Positions 27,233 through 35,058 of a DNA stretch of 64,000 nucleotides are shown piece by piece. The DNA is from Candidatus Symbiopectobacterium sp. NZEC151. GTDB taxonomy: Bacteria; Pseudomonadota; Gammaproteobacteria; Enterobacterales; Enterobacteriaceae. Numbering within the stretch: position 1 is the first letter of the stretch; the number at the start of each line of letters is the position of its first letter. The stretch lies in contig NZ_JAGFPE010000001.1 in assembly GCF_025962655.1 (NCBI RefSeq), positions 1,702,506 to 1,766,505 of the forward strand, written 5' to 3'. The position numbers were made by a program, and so were the translations under genes. The notes beneath the pieces are model-generated. The model did no database searches. It saw only the letters and a program-made list of their open reading frames with translations, and was not told the DNA's origin.

Positions 27233-27459
27233 TTGAACTCCTTCATCAAAAATAATGCACCTGTGAGCAACCCAGTATAAAGTGATATACGCCTGCGGAA
27301 AAAACAGGAATTGAGATTAATGTAACACTAGAATTGCATCTTCTACTAGCATCAGAATAAAAACATTATTCAGTTAGCGCGCGGGCTGGCAAATAATACG
27401 AAAGGAGCCTGGATTAGTTACAATCGAATCCAACGGCGGTCAGTGATAAAGAGAGATGA

Positions 27460-27482
27460 CCAGCCATCATGACGATGGCTGG
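27460..27482. terminator. Hairpin immediately after the short nac gene
   Basis: CCAGCCATC and GATGGCTGG pair around a 5-nt loop, 11 bases past the minus-strand stop codon. Confidence 0.6.
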
Positions 27483-27492
27483 TGTTGCACGG

Positions 27493-27768
27493 TCAGATAT
27501 TAACAGCCTGCCGGACACTATTGACGGCAGTTTTCGCCTGCTCACATTGGTGCAGGATAGTTTGTGCGTGTGAGTAAAGAATTTTCCCTGCTTCAGTCGG
27601 CGTAACACCACGTCGGCTACGAACTAACAGTTGCTTTTCCAATTCACTTTCCAGCGTCGCCACCTGCTGGCTTAATGCTGGCTGTGCAATGTGTAACAAC
27701 TCGGCAGCCTGTGTCAGGCTACCAATATCAACGATTTTAACAAAATATTTGAGCCGTCTTAGATTCAT
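27493..27768 (-). CDS. nac: Short NAC-like LysR regulator (DNA-binding part only)
   Basis: 91 residues, against about 305 for NAC. The sequence MNLRRLKYFVKIVDIGSLTQAAELLHIAQPALSQQVATLE is nearly identical to the NAC helix-turn-helix and runs on through the linker helix GVTPTEAGKILYSHAQTILHQCEQAK. It then stops; the ligand domain is absent and no NAC coding sequence follows. Instead there is a hairpin. NAC is the nitrogen assimilation control activator/repressor. Artificially truncated NAC of Klebsiella keeps DNA binding, so this short form could be functional. In E. coli nac also lies by asn tRNA genes. Confidence 0.75.
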   Translation of the reverse strand: MNLRRLKYFVKIVDIGSLTQAAELLHIAQPALSQQVATLESELEKQLLVRSRRGVTPTEAGKILYSHAQTILHQCEQAKTAVNSVRQAVNI

Positions 27769-27823
27769 TTTCGCCTCCTGAGTAGTTACCCTTTAGAGGT
27801 AGCAAGAAGCGCGCCACTTTGTT

Positions 27824-28027
27824 CTACATTGCGATTCTCATATTCATTTTGTGAGCACAGTTGCCCGTAAAATAAGGAAAAGAAATGGTTGGCCTATTTT
27901 TTTGCACTATCGCCACGACAAGGCACAGCCAGAAAAGCAACAAGCCAATGCACCAGGATAAGGCAAAACCTGCCATATCAGGGTGCAACCCCTTATTGAC
28001 AGCCTGAGGATGGGCAGTGTCCATCAT
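27824..28027 (-). CDS. Possible small membrane protein
   Basis: Up to 67 residues with one clear hydrophobic helix (FALSWCIGLLLFWLCLVVAIV) followed by a basic tail. There is no good ribosome binding site, and the start is uncertain between two adjacent ATGs and one further upstream. I do not recognise the family. It may be chance. Confidence 0.3.
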   Translation of the reverse strand: MMDTAHPQAVNKGLHPDMAGFALSWCIGLLLFWLCLVVAIVQKNRPTISFPYFTGNCAHKMNMRIAM

Positions 28028-28156
28028 GACAAAATCGCTTATCAACACCATGATAATTCGAAGAATTGACTATTAGATCGGCAATCGATAAAGATTGTGC
28101 ATAACACCCTTTGACAAGCCCATACGCTATCGCTATTATCCTCCGCACTCACCGAT

Positions 28157-28232
28157 TCCTCTGTAGTTCAGTCGGTAGAACGGCGGACTGTTAATCCGTA
28201 TGTCACTGGTTCGAGTCCAGTCAGAGGAGCCA
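28157..28232 (+). tRNA. tRNA-Asn (anticodon GTT), ICE insertion site
   Basis: A 76-base cloverleaf beginning TCCTCTGTAGTTCAGTCGG and ending GCCA, with anticodon loop CTGTTAA. All arms pair. The 3' end adjoins an integrase gene. Confidence 0.97.
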
Positions 28233-28233
28233 A
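28217..28233. other. Left attachment site (attL) in tRNA-Asn 3' end
   Basis: CCAGTCAGAGGAGCCAA, the 3' end of tRNA-Asn, is the known core used by asn-tRNA-directed P4-type integrases, including that of the Yersinia high-pathogenicity island. The matching right copy is not in this window. Confidence 0.65.
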
Positions 28234-28392
28234 ATTCTTGTTCTTATGCATCCTTGCGAATCCCTATGTGTTTTAGGTTCAACAGGTTAGCGTGAAAACC
28301 TTTCCCGATGCGTTCTTACTTTTCCCTCTGCATCGGGCGAATTTGGTGGTCAGATTTGGGGTCAGATTGGTTCGATAATGGAGTGACCCCAA

Positions 28393-29676
28393 ATGGCTCT
28401 TAACGATCTAAAAATCCGCAACTTAAAAACATCCGCTAAACCTTTTAAAGCCTCCGATTCACACGGTCTGTATTTACTCGTCAATCCCAACGGTTCACGC
28501 AACTGGTATCTTAAATATCGCATCAAAGGCAAAGAATCCCGTCTCAGCCTGGGGGCTTATCCGCTGATCACCCTTGCCGAAGCACGTCAGCAGAGTGAAA
28601 CCATCCGCAAGCAGTTGGCGCAGAACATCAACCCGATGCAGCAGCGTATCGCTGAAAAGGCTGCCAGTTCCCCTGAAAAATGCTTTAAAACCGTCGCACT
28701 TGACTGGCATCGCAGCAACAAGGCCTGGTCAGAAAACCACGCCGCCCGACTGCTTGCCAGCATGAACAACCATCTCTTTCCGTCGATTGGAAACATGCTC
28801 GTGACGGAGTTAAAAACGCAGCACTTCACCACTCTGCTAAAAGGCATCGAAGCAAAGGGATTGCTGGAAGTCGCATCCCGCTCCCGGCAGTATCTGTGCA
28901 ACATCATGCGTTATGCCGTGCAGCAGGGGCTGGTAGAAAACAACACGGCGCTGAACCTTGAAGGGGTAACCGCACCGCCGGTAAAGCGTCATTACCCTGC
29001 CCTAGAGCTTGAGCGCTTGCCGGAGTTGCTGGCGCGCGTTGGCGATTATACGGCCGGAAGGCATTTGACTCGATTAGCGGTGATGCTCACCCTGCATCTG
29101 TTTATCCGCTCCAGTGAATTACGTTTTGCCCGCTGGGGTGAGTTTGATTTCAAAAACAAGATATGGACCATTCCCGCCACCCGGGAGGCCATTACTAACG
29201 TGCGCTACTCCGGGCGCGGAGCAAAAATGTGCACCCCGCACCTCGTCCCCCTTTCTCAACAGGCCGTAGCTATTCTGCAACAGATACAAGATATCTCCGG
29301 CCATCAGGCATTGGTGTTCCCCGGCGACCATAACCCGTCCAAACCGATGAGTGAAAACACGGTTAACAGGGCACTGCGGTTAATGGGGTATGACACCAAA
29401 AATGATGTCTGTGGTCATGGGTTCCGCGCGATGGCATGCAGTGCCCTGATGGAATCGGAACTGTGGTCGCGGGATGCCGTCGAGCGCCAAATGAGCCATC
29501 AGGAGCGTAACAGCGTGCGGGCAGCCTATGTTCATAAAGCGGAGCACCTTCATGCGCGCATTGCGATGATGCAGTGGTGGTCGGATTATCTGGATGTAAA
29601 CCGTGAGGGGTACGTTGCGCCGTATATTTATGCGAGAAGCTGTCGGGAAAATGAAAAGAGCAGAGTCAGTGGTTAA
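28393..29676 (+). CDS. int: P4-type tyrosine integrase
   Basis: 427 residues, typical for the P4/CP4-57 group. The N-terminal arm-binding domain (ALNDLKIRNLKTSAKPFKASDSHGLYLLVNPNGSRNW) precedes a SAM-like core-binding domain and the catalytic domain. There the RKHRHY-type residues are seen: R in RSSELRFARW, H and R in GHGFRAMA, H in MSHQERNSVR and the nucleophile Y in RAAYVHKAEHLHARIAMMQWW. It lies 160 nt from the tRNA-Asn 3' end, its predicted integration target, and reads away from it. Confidence 0.94.
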   Translation: MALNDLKIRNLKTSAKPFKASDSHGLYLLVNPNGSRNWYLKYRIKGKESRLSLGAYPLITLAEARQQSETIRKQLAQNINPMQQRIAEKAASSPEKCFKTVALDWHRSNKAWSENHAARLLASMNNHLFPSIGNMLVTELKTQHFTTLLKGIEAKGLLEVASRSRQYLCNIMRYAVQQGLVENNTALNLEGVTAPPVKRHYPALELERLPELLARVGDYTAGRHLTRLAVMLTLHLFIRSSELRFARWGEFDFKNKIWTIPATREAITNVRYSGRGAKMCTPHLVPLSQQAVAILQQIQDISGHQALVFPGDHNPSKPMSENTVNRALRLMGYDTKNDVCGHGFRAMACSALMESELWSRDAVERQMSHQERNSVRAAYVHKAEHLHARIAMMQWWSDYLDVNREGYVAPYIYARSCRENEKSRVSG

Positions 29677-29750
29677 GGCGTTTCTACCCTTCTCTTAGCG
29701 AAAAGGTTAGTAAGGGGCCATGCAATACAGGTGGCCCCAACCAGACTCAC

Positions 29751-29936
29751 TTAACCTTTTGGCTCGATACCAAGGCGCTTTAACTCTGCCCGGGCAAGCG
29801 TTTTCAACCAATTACCGAGACTCATCCCTGCATCCGCCGCTGCCGATTCGAGCTGCGCTTTCAACTCAGGATGAATGCGCATATGGAACGGAGGCGATTT
29901 TCCTGCACCGCGCGCCTGACTATCCCTGATTGACAT
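29751..29936 (-). CDS. Arc-type ribbon-helix-helix regulator
   Basis: 61 residues from the ATG at 29936. The ribbon-helix-helix core is FHMRIHPELKAQLESAAADAGMSLGNWLKTLARAEL, close to the Arc/HicB-type DNA-binding fold. A tail of basic residues follows. The start is chosen because AGGTG lies 5 nt upstream; that RBS is inside a 13-bp inverted repeat that directly abuts the start codon, so autorepression at the translation start is likely. No toxin partner is adjacent on the same strand. Confidence 0.75.
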   Translation of the reverse strand: MSIRDSQARGAGKSPPFHMRIHPELKAQLESAAADAGMSLGNWLKTLARAELKRLGIEPKG

Positions 29937-29975
29937 GTGTACACCTAAAGCGTAGAGTAACATTTAGGTGTACAC
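29937..29975. promoter_or_regulatory. Palindromic operator of the ribbon-helix-helix gene
   Basis: Arms GTGTACACCTAAA (29937-29949) and TTTAGGTGTACAC (29963-29975) are perfect complements with a 13-nt spacer. Each arm contains the palindrome GTGTACAC. The site lies between two divergent genes and covers the left gene's RBS. Confidence 0.7.
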
Positions 29976-30065
29976 CCTATCATGGTAATACCGGTCAAAA
30001 CAACGCCCCAACAGTGCTGTAACACTGCCAGGGCGTCTAACCACAACATTAAGGAGATTAATGCT

Positions 30066-30416
30066 ATGGCTGATATCGATTGTAACACGAGCACGCCTTA
30101 TCAATCACTGGCGGAGTGCGATAGCCTCTATTCTGCCATGAGTGCCGCACTGGCTCATCTGGACTTCGCAAGCATGAACAAGGATGAGTTGTCGCTGACC
30201 GCCTATTACTGTGCCGAGGCGCGCGCCGGGCTTTGTCATTGCCTCAATTTTATTGGCGATGCACTGATCACCTTTGCCGAGAATGAGGTATACGAATCCA
30301 CGCCTGAGAGCCTGTGCCAATTAGGTCATGGGCTGACGGCTATCTGCCTACTTATTCCTGCCCTCACCGATATGCAAGAACGCGCGCAAGCATTGACTAG
30401 CAAGATTAGTATCTGA
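30066..30416 (+). CDS. ICE protein of unknown function
   Basis: 116 residues from the ATG at 30066, with AAGGAG 9 nt upstream; the frame opens earlier at 29982 without an RBS. It is predicted helical and acidic, with several cysteines (AECDSLY, YYCAEARAGLCHCLNF). No membrane segment or known motif is evident. It is divergent from the ribbon-helix-helix gene and shares its operator region, so it may be controlled by it. I do not recognise the family. Confidence 0.7.
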   Translation: MADIDCNTSTPYQSLAECDSLYSAMSAALAHLDFASMNKDELSLTAYYCAEARAGLCHCLNFIGDALITFAENEVYESTPESLCQLGHGLTAICLLIPALTDMQERAQALTSKISI

Positions 30417-30427
30417 CTGTGATAAGT

Positions 30428-30455
30428 CCCCAACCGTCAGTGAGGATGGTTGGGG
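30428..30455 (+). terminator. Hairpin after the 30066 gene
   Basis: CCCCAACC and GGTTGGGG pair around a 12-nt loop, 12 bases past the stop codon. The T-run is weak. Confidence 0.6.
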
Positions 30456-30760
30456 TATGTTTACGAGGAGTTTTGCATTAACAGAATATTCTACAAATTA
30501 TTTTTTCATTGCTGCTCGCATTTCTTTATTAAAATCATCTTTGCAAATAAAGATTTCATTTCTTTTTTCCCGCTAAAGAAAATTCCCAAACCCAACCCTC
30601 TAAAAGTGATGGGCATTATTATAAATAACACCCAGCTCAGGTTTAACCACTCGATTTTTACTCTTGAGAAGTATTAAGTTATCGACACACACCGTTTAAA
30701 TTTGACATGATAATTAATGATAGCATCGTAACGTCAGCCTAGGTCACAAGGAGGCGTGTT
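30456..30760. other. AT-rich gap, no gene supported
   Basis: About 300 bases, AT-rich, carrying the promoter of the next gene at its right end (CAAGGAGG before 30761). An open frame at 30450-30677 starts with TTG inside the terminator and is not credible. Confidence 0.4.
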
Positions 30761-31681
30761 ATGCAACAACATGATCCATATGCAAAAGCTGGCAGCAAGA
30801 TGTGCGACTGGGTGACAGTTAATGAAGCTGTTCACATTATGAAAAAACAAGCCAGTCTGGATTTATCAGACAGTGACATATACAGATATGCTCTGTGCAA
30901 TAAATTACATTTATCCATTTACTTTCAATCACCGATTAAACTTAGAAGAGTACGATTATCGCAAGGTAAAATACATCTGATTAAAATTGATGATTCATTG
31001 GTTAACCGTTTATGTTTTCTTGACACTCACAGTTTTTCTAACGGAAACAATTTAATACCTAGTGCAACAGGTGAGTATATATCGCCTCACTCCCAAATTA
31101 TTGATACGGCGTTAATTGGACATGAGTTTTTTGAAACACAACGATTATTAGCAACTACGCTGCATCTACGTCGGCCCTTGCAGCAAGACTGTGATGTAAA
31201 CTATGGTATCTCAGTCATACATGCAGGAGAGTTATTTCAGGCATTTGAAATAAACTCATTATCCGAAAGAATAAAACAACAAATAATTAGGTTACCCAAA
31301 GCATTAGCCGAAGAGGTTAATCAGCATATTCCTTCCTGCTGTCTAAAGGATCATTGCAAAAAGCGGTATTTTCCTATCCATCATATCCCTCAGGATGCTT
31401 GCTTTGTACTCCGTCAAACTGAACTCGATAAACTTCGTAGAATATTATTAAAAAAAGATTCAACTCCACCCTCATCCACGCGTATATCATCTCCTCTCTC
31501 ACGTCTTTTTTGGCTTTCCTGTAAGCATAATCAAATCATCACCCCATTAATTAATCAGCCGTATAAACTGGTGTCTATCTTTGAGCAGTGGGCTCAGGCT
31601 GACGGGATCAGCGATCGACTCAGTGGCGACACATTGAAAGCTGCACTTGAACGCGGCAAGCCTCATATATTGAAAGGATAA
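30761..31681 (+). CDS. ICE protein of unknown function with N-terminal helix-turn-helix-like segment
   Basis: 306 residues, AAGGAGG 8 nt upstream. The first 60 residues (CDWVTVNEAVHIMKK, then LSDSDIYRYALCNKLHLSIYF) resemble the winged or MerR-like DNA-binding start of some phage and ICE regulators. The middle has a cysteine/histidine-containing stretch (CCLKDHCKKRYFPIHHI). The AT content is higher than the flanking integrase, fitting acquired DNA. No catalytic motif is seen. The family is unknown to me. Confidence 0.65.
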   Translation: MQQHDPYAKAGSKMCDWVTVNEAVHIMKKQASLDLSDSDIYRYALCNKLHLSIYFQSPIKLRRVRLSQGKIHLIKIDDSLVNRLCFLDTHSFSNGNNLIPSATGEYISPHSQIIDTALIGHEFFETQRLLATTLHLRRPLQQDCDVNYGISVIHAGELFQAFEINSLSERIKQQIIRLPKALAEEVNQHIPSCCLKDHCKKRYFPIHHIPQDACFVLRQTELDKLRRILLKKDSTPPSSTRISSPLSRLFWLSCKHNQIITPLINQPYKLVSIFEQWAQADGISDRLSGDTLKAALERGKPHILKG

Positions 31682-31754
31682 AACTCACTACGAAGACAGA
31701 CTCAGGCATACTCATCGCCCATGCTCACAACGCGCGTTGTTGTTTGATAAGCGA

Positions 31755-32705
31755 TTACTGATGCAGTTGCGCCAGTTCCTCTGCTGTCAGCCCAGTCATT
31801 TTCATTACAGCCGCATCATCCATGCCATTCTGCCGCATGGTGCTAACAATTTTCAGTATAGCCAGGCGTTCACTGCGCTTTCCTAATTCCACGCCTTGCT
31901 CAATTCCCTTTTCAATACCCTTTTTGATACCTTTCTCAATACCCTTCTGCTCTAGTCGCTGCGCTATGGTCATCAGTTCTTCCTCATGCTGTGGCACCCG
32001 GTATGCCAGTTCTCGGACAAAAGCCTCTACGTCTAACGCGTCTCCTGCCTCTACCATGTAGTTTACCAGTGATATCGTCTGTTGTCTGGTCATGTAACCC
32101 GCCAGCAACAGCGTCACCAGTCTGTCCATCAACTCCGCCAGATCGCGTTGACGAATATGCTTTTGCAACAGGGTCAGCGCCGCCATGCTGCGATGCTCCA
32201 TGATCTCATCATCCGGGATCACCGTGATATCCACCAGCGGGAAAGGGCTACTGTAAAGCCGTTCAGCCACGTCCGGGCGATCGAATCCGTCTAACCAATT
32301 GGTGGAGTACGGATAAGGGCTGGGACTGCCTGCATAAAACAGAATCGGGATCACCAGCGGTAATGTCTTGTGTTTCGCGTCAAGATGCTTTTGCATGGCC
32401 GCGATGGCGTATCTCATCAGACGAAATGCCATGTGCTTGTCCGCTGAGCTTTGGTGCTCAATCAGCACATGAATGTACCCGTCCCCTACCCGCGTTTTTA
32501 CACTGTACAGCACGTCGCTGAAGTAGGCACGTAGGTCATCTTCAATAAAAGAGCCTGACTCGAGTTTCAGGGTGGTAAGGTCACACAGCTCCCGCAGTTC
32601 ACCCGGCAAATGGAGTTGCATAAAATCTCTGGCGGTATCCGGGTTTGCCAGAAACTGTTTGAAAGTCGCATCATGGGGTGTCGGCGTGTTGCTGCTCTTT
32701 TTCAT
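31755..32705 (-). CDS. Rpn-family recombination-promoting nuclease (YhgA-like)
   Basis: 316 residues. The family opening is TPHDATFKQFLANPDTARDFMQLHLP; the PD-(D/E)XK-type nuclease core is YFSDVLYSVKTRVGDGYIHVLIEHQSS with the E-x-Q motif. The C-terminal part carries a repeated KGIEKGIKKGIEKGIEQG helix, a length-variable repeat typical of Rpn proteins, before the tail MKMTGLTAEELAQL. Rpn proteins are calcium-stimulated DNA endonucleases linked to recombination and, recently, to phage defence. It stands alone. Confidence 0.9.
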   Translation of the reverse strand: MKKSSNTPTPHDATFKQFLANPDTARDFMQLHLPGELRELCDLTTLKLESGSFIEDDLRAYFSDVLYSVKTRVGDGYIHVLIEHQSSADKHMAFRLMRYAIAAMQKHLDAKHKTLPLVIPILFYAGSPSPYPYSTNWLDGFDRPDVAERLYSSPFPLVDITVIPDDEIMEHRSMAALTLLQKHIRQRDLAELMDRLVTLLLAGYMTRQQTISLVNYMVEAGDALDVEAFVRELAYRVPQHEEELMTIAQRLEQKGIEKGIKKGIEKGIEQGVELGKRSERLAILKIVSTMRQNGMDDAAVMKMTGLTAEELAQLHQ

Positions 32706-32816
32706 TGTGTCAGGCTCAATAAGTCGTCTTTCACGATGTTAACAACCCTGACCTCTCTGCTTCGTCAAAGAGAATGTGATTCTTAGGCAACAGCCCCTAA
32801 CGCGCTGCGCTTGTTG

Positions 32817-32859
32817 GCTCCTGACGGAATATCTATGAAATAGGTATCCCGTCAGGAGC
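32817..32859. terminator. Long hairpin after the ner-like gene
   Basis: Arms GCTCCTGACGGAATA (32817-32831) and TATCCCGTCAGGAGC (32845-32859) pair with one mismatch. It lies 24 bases past the minus-strand ner stop. No T-run. Confidence 0.55.
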
Positions 32860-32882
32860 GCTGAACTCAAAACACGGCCCCA

Positions 32883-33122
32883 CTACTCTCCTTGTTCACC
32901 GTGACCACGTTGGATGTTTCGATAGCGCGAGGGCCAGATTTTTTCCGGTTGTGTGTTTAACGCATCGGCAATCAGGCGTTCTCCTTTGGGCCAGTGGCGG
33001 GCTAACGTATTCGCTAATGTTGAAGACGCCAGTCCCGCTTTCCTTGAAAGCGCCGTCATGGTTGTCCCCCGCTTTTTTAAAGATGCAATGATGTCAGCAG
33101 GATGCCAGTCACCTTTTTCCAT
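32883..33122 (-). CDS. Ner/Nlp-family regulator
   Basis: 79 residues from the ATG at 33122, with GAGGAG upstream on the minus strand; an upstream extension through the operators is not used. The sequence DWHPADIIASLKKRGTTMTALSRKAGLASSTLANTLARHWPKGERLIADAL matches the phage Mu Ner / SfsB-Nlp winged helix family. Such proteins repress their own and divergent promoters. It is divergent from the first of two HTH genes, with two copies of a 17-bp palindrome between. Confidence 0.85.
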   Translation of the reverse strand: MEKGDWHPADIIASLKKRGTTMTALSRKAGLASSTLANTLARHWPKGERLIADALNTQPEKIWPSRYRNIQRGHGEQGE

Positions 33123-33157
33123 ATCAGTCACTCCTCTCAGTAACAACCCCAACCAAT

Positions 33158-33174
33158 TATCCCATTTTGGGATA
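33158..33174. promoter_or_regulatory. Operator copy 1 (TATCCCATTTTGGGATA)
   Basis: Near-perfect 17-bp palindrome in the ner/HTH divergent gap, 36 bases upstream of the ner start. Confidence 0.75.
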
Positions 33175-33191
33175 ACAACTAAAATGATCAA

Positions 33192-33208
33192 TATTCCATT
33201 TTAGGATA
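33192..33208. promoter_or_regulatory. Operator copy 2 (TATTCCATTTTAGGATA)
   Basis: Same palindrome with symmetrical changes, centred 34 bp from copy 1 (about three helical turns), 18 bases before the first HTH gene start. Confidence 0.75.
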
Positions 33209-33226
33209 TCAGTCAAGGCTTGCGAC

Positions 33227-33484
33227 ATGGCATCAATTTATTCTGATGAATATCAAATGGTTATAAAAAAACTCCGCGATACCCGAATTCAGAAAGGTAT
33301 GACCCAGGCAATGCTGGCGAAGTGTTTGGGGCGCCCACAATCTTTTATCGCCAAAATCGAAAATGGAGAAAGGAGGATAGATGTTGTTGAGTTTGCTCAC
33401 ATCGCTAACCTGTTATTGGTAGATCCCTCAGCGATTTTAGATAGAATAATCAATAAAAAACATGATGATAAACCTATGAGATAA
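33227..33484 (+). CDS. XRE-family HTH regulator, first of a tandem pair
   Basis: 85 residues. The Cro/C1-type helix-turn-helix is LRDTRIQKGMTQAMLAKCLGRPQSFIAKIENGERRIDVVEF. It begins MASIYSDEYQ, exactly as its neighbour does, and the two are roughly 60% identical by eye. Operator copy 2 lies 18 bases upstream and would block its transcription or translation start. Regulator of ICE functions is likely, for example the choice between maintenance and excision; this is inference. Confidence 0.88.
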   Translation: MASIYSDEYQMVIKKLRDTRIQKGMTQAMLAKCLGRPQSFIAKIENGERRIDVVEFAHIANLLLVDPSAILDRIINKKHDDKPMR

Positions 33485-33504
33485 CGTTCAATAACAGACA
33501 ATAA

Positions 33505-33521
33505 AATCCCATTTTGGGATT
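33505..33521. promoter_or_regulatory. Operator copy 3 (AATCCCATTTTGGGATT)
   Basis: Third copy of the palindrome, between the two HTH genes and 50 bases before the second start, giving each paralogue an operator. Confidence 0.75.
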
Positions 33522-33571
33522 AATCATTAGAAAGCTGATAGTTGATTACTTATTTTTTACGGATTGAATTG

Positions 33572-33820
33572 ATGGCCTCCATTTACTCTGATGAATATCA
33601 AAGCATTATTAAGGCATTACGTGAGGCTCGTATTGCTAAATGCATCACACAGGAAAATTTAGCGCGTGCGCTAAATCGTCCCCAATCCTTTATCGCCAAG
33701 GTTGAGAATGGGGAAAGACGGTTAGACATTGTAGAGTTTATCCATATTGCCCGCCTGCTCGCCGTAGATCCTTCCTCCATTATTGAAAAGATCTCAAAAA
33801 AATACAAGCCACTGGTTTAG
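33572..33820 (+). CDS. XRE-family HTH regulator, second of a tandem pair
   Basis: 82 residues from the ATG at 33572, chosen because it restores the MASIYSDEYQ opening shared with the upstream paralogue. The helix-turn-helix is LREARIAKCITQENLARALNRPQSFIAKVENGERRLDIVEF. The recognition helix region RPQSFIAK is identical in both, so they probably bind the same palindrome; the surrounding residues differ. It is a local gene duplication including its operator. Confidence 0.88.
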   Translation: MASIYSDEYQSIIKALREARIAKCITQENLARALNRPQSFIAKVENGERRLDIVEFIHIARLLAVDPSSIIEKISKKYKPLV

Positions 33821-34062
33821 ATCATCTGTTTAAAGCCTGTAGGGTTAAACCCCAAATATTATAATCCAGAATCTCGCCTGAGAATCTGGATTTATTATCA
33901 CTAACAACATGATACACCCTATCCCTCTGTCAAAAACGCCGATATAAAAACCCGTATTAAGCATTGGATGATCCGTAATACGGGTTCATATACTTCCTCT
34001 CCTACACCGTCTGTGTTGTTGTATTGATGCACATAACACCTTTCGGTTTCAGGAGGAAAGCA

Positions 34063-34272
34063 ATGACATCTCATCAATTACTGCGCTTGAAACAAGTGAG
34101 AGAAAAAACAGGGCTTAAACGTTCACAAATTTATTTGTATATGAAAACAGATGATTTTCCGAAATCTATTAAAATTGGCCCCACCAGCGTTGCCTGGCTT
34201 GAATCCGAGATTAATGAATGGATTGAACAAAAATTATCTGGCCGTAGTCAGAAAAAACAGGAGGGTGAATAG
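34063..34272 (+). CDS. AlpA-family DNA-binding regulator
   Basis: 69 residues from the ATG at 34063, preceded by AGGAGG. The MerR-like winged helix LLRLKQVREKTGLKRSQIYLYMKTDDFPKSIKIGPTSVAWLESEINEWI is the AlpA signature. AlpA activates the integrase or acts as an excision directionality factor in CP4-57-type elements. It is 2 nt from the next gene and co-transcribed. Confidence 0.92.
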   Translation: MTSHQLLRLKQVREKTGLKRSQIYLYMKTDDFPKSIKIGPTSVAWLESEINEWIEQKLSGRSQKKQEGE

Positions 34273-34274
34273 CC

Positions 34275-34859
34275 ATGAGCCCCTCACTCAATTACGTAAT
34301 ATTGATTGATGCCTTACGCGCGCTAAAAGAAGGGAACATTCGTTATTGCGAAAAATTAGGCTTCACTTACGATGAAATGAATGCGCTCAATCGAATTACC
34401 CTGGATGATTTTTTTATTATCAGCAGAGCATCTGCCCAGTTTATGAATGTGACCATTCACCATGAGGCGTTGCATCTTCTTCTGATCCAATCCGACCAGG
34501 AAGTAAAACTTCAGCATCAAATTAATCGGGCAATTTCGCTTGGCGGTTCGCTTAAGCTCATTAATCAGTATTTTGGCCTTAGCTGTCACGAAACATGCGC
34601 CCGTCGCCGATTGCTGGGTATCCGCGTTGCTCAGGGAAGAACACCGCATCCGAATGAAAATGTCGATATCGATATCTGGCTACGCTGGCAAAAGCACCGC
34701 ACGGAAAACATCGAATCTCTCCATGCACTCGATGCCATGATGCTAATCACCGAGCAACTCTCTTGTACTGACGACGCTCCGAGCCTTACTGCTGTCTGGC
34801 ATCTCATCACACGTTATGAAAAAGAGACGTTAATCAGGAGAAACGTGTATGCCGGATGA
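34275..34859 (+). CDS. DUF2857-type ICE protein
   Basis: 194 residues. The sequence LIDALRALKEGNIRYCEKLGFTYDEMNALNRITLDDFFIISRASAQFMNVTI is the DUF2857 pattern seen in ICEs and genomic islands (STY4526-like). It is predicted helical with no catalytic motif. It lies between AlpA and a TraR-type protein that overlaps its end by 11 bases; these three form one operon. The function is unknown. Confidence 0.75.
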   Translation: MSPSLNYVILIDALRALKEGNIRYCEKLGFTYDEMNALNRITLDDFFIISRASAQFMNVTIHHEALHLLLIQSDQEVKLQHQINRAISLGGSLKLINQYFGLSCHETCARRRLLGIRVAQGRTPHPNENVDIDIWLRWQKHRTENIESLHALDAMMLITEQLSCTDDAPSLTAVWHLITRYEKETLIRRNVYAG

Positions 34860-35058
34860 CATCGATCGCGATCAGGGATTTAATGAGCAGCAGTTGGAAG
34901 CAATGATTGAAAAAAGCCGTTTTCAACCGGCCGTAACACCATCACTATTTCATTGTCGACTCTGTGGTGACCCCATTCCAGACAAACGACGTCAGACCTT
35001 GCCCGGTGTGACCACATGTATTTCTTGTCAGAAAAAAATTGAAGGCATTCGGCGCTAA
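34849..35058 (+). CDS. DksA/TraR-type zinc finger protein
   Basis: 69 residues overlapping the previous gene. The zinc finger is CRLCGDPIPDKRR followed by CISCQ (C-x2-C and C-x2-C, 17 residues apart), preceded by an acidic coiled-coil-like helix. Short TraR proteins bind RNA polymerase without ppGpp and modulate promoters; in ICEs and plasmids they accompany transfer genes. Confidence 0.9.
   Translation: MPDDIDRDQGFNEQQLEAMIEKSRFQPAVTPSLFHCRLCGDPIPDKRRQTLPGVTTCISCQKKIEGIRR

Noticed and set aside
30450..30677. 75-codon reading frame after the 30066 gene
   Set aside because: Starts with TTG inside a terminator hairpin and has biased AT-driven composition.
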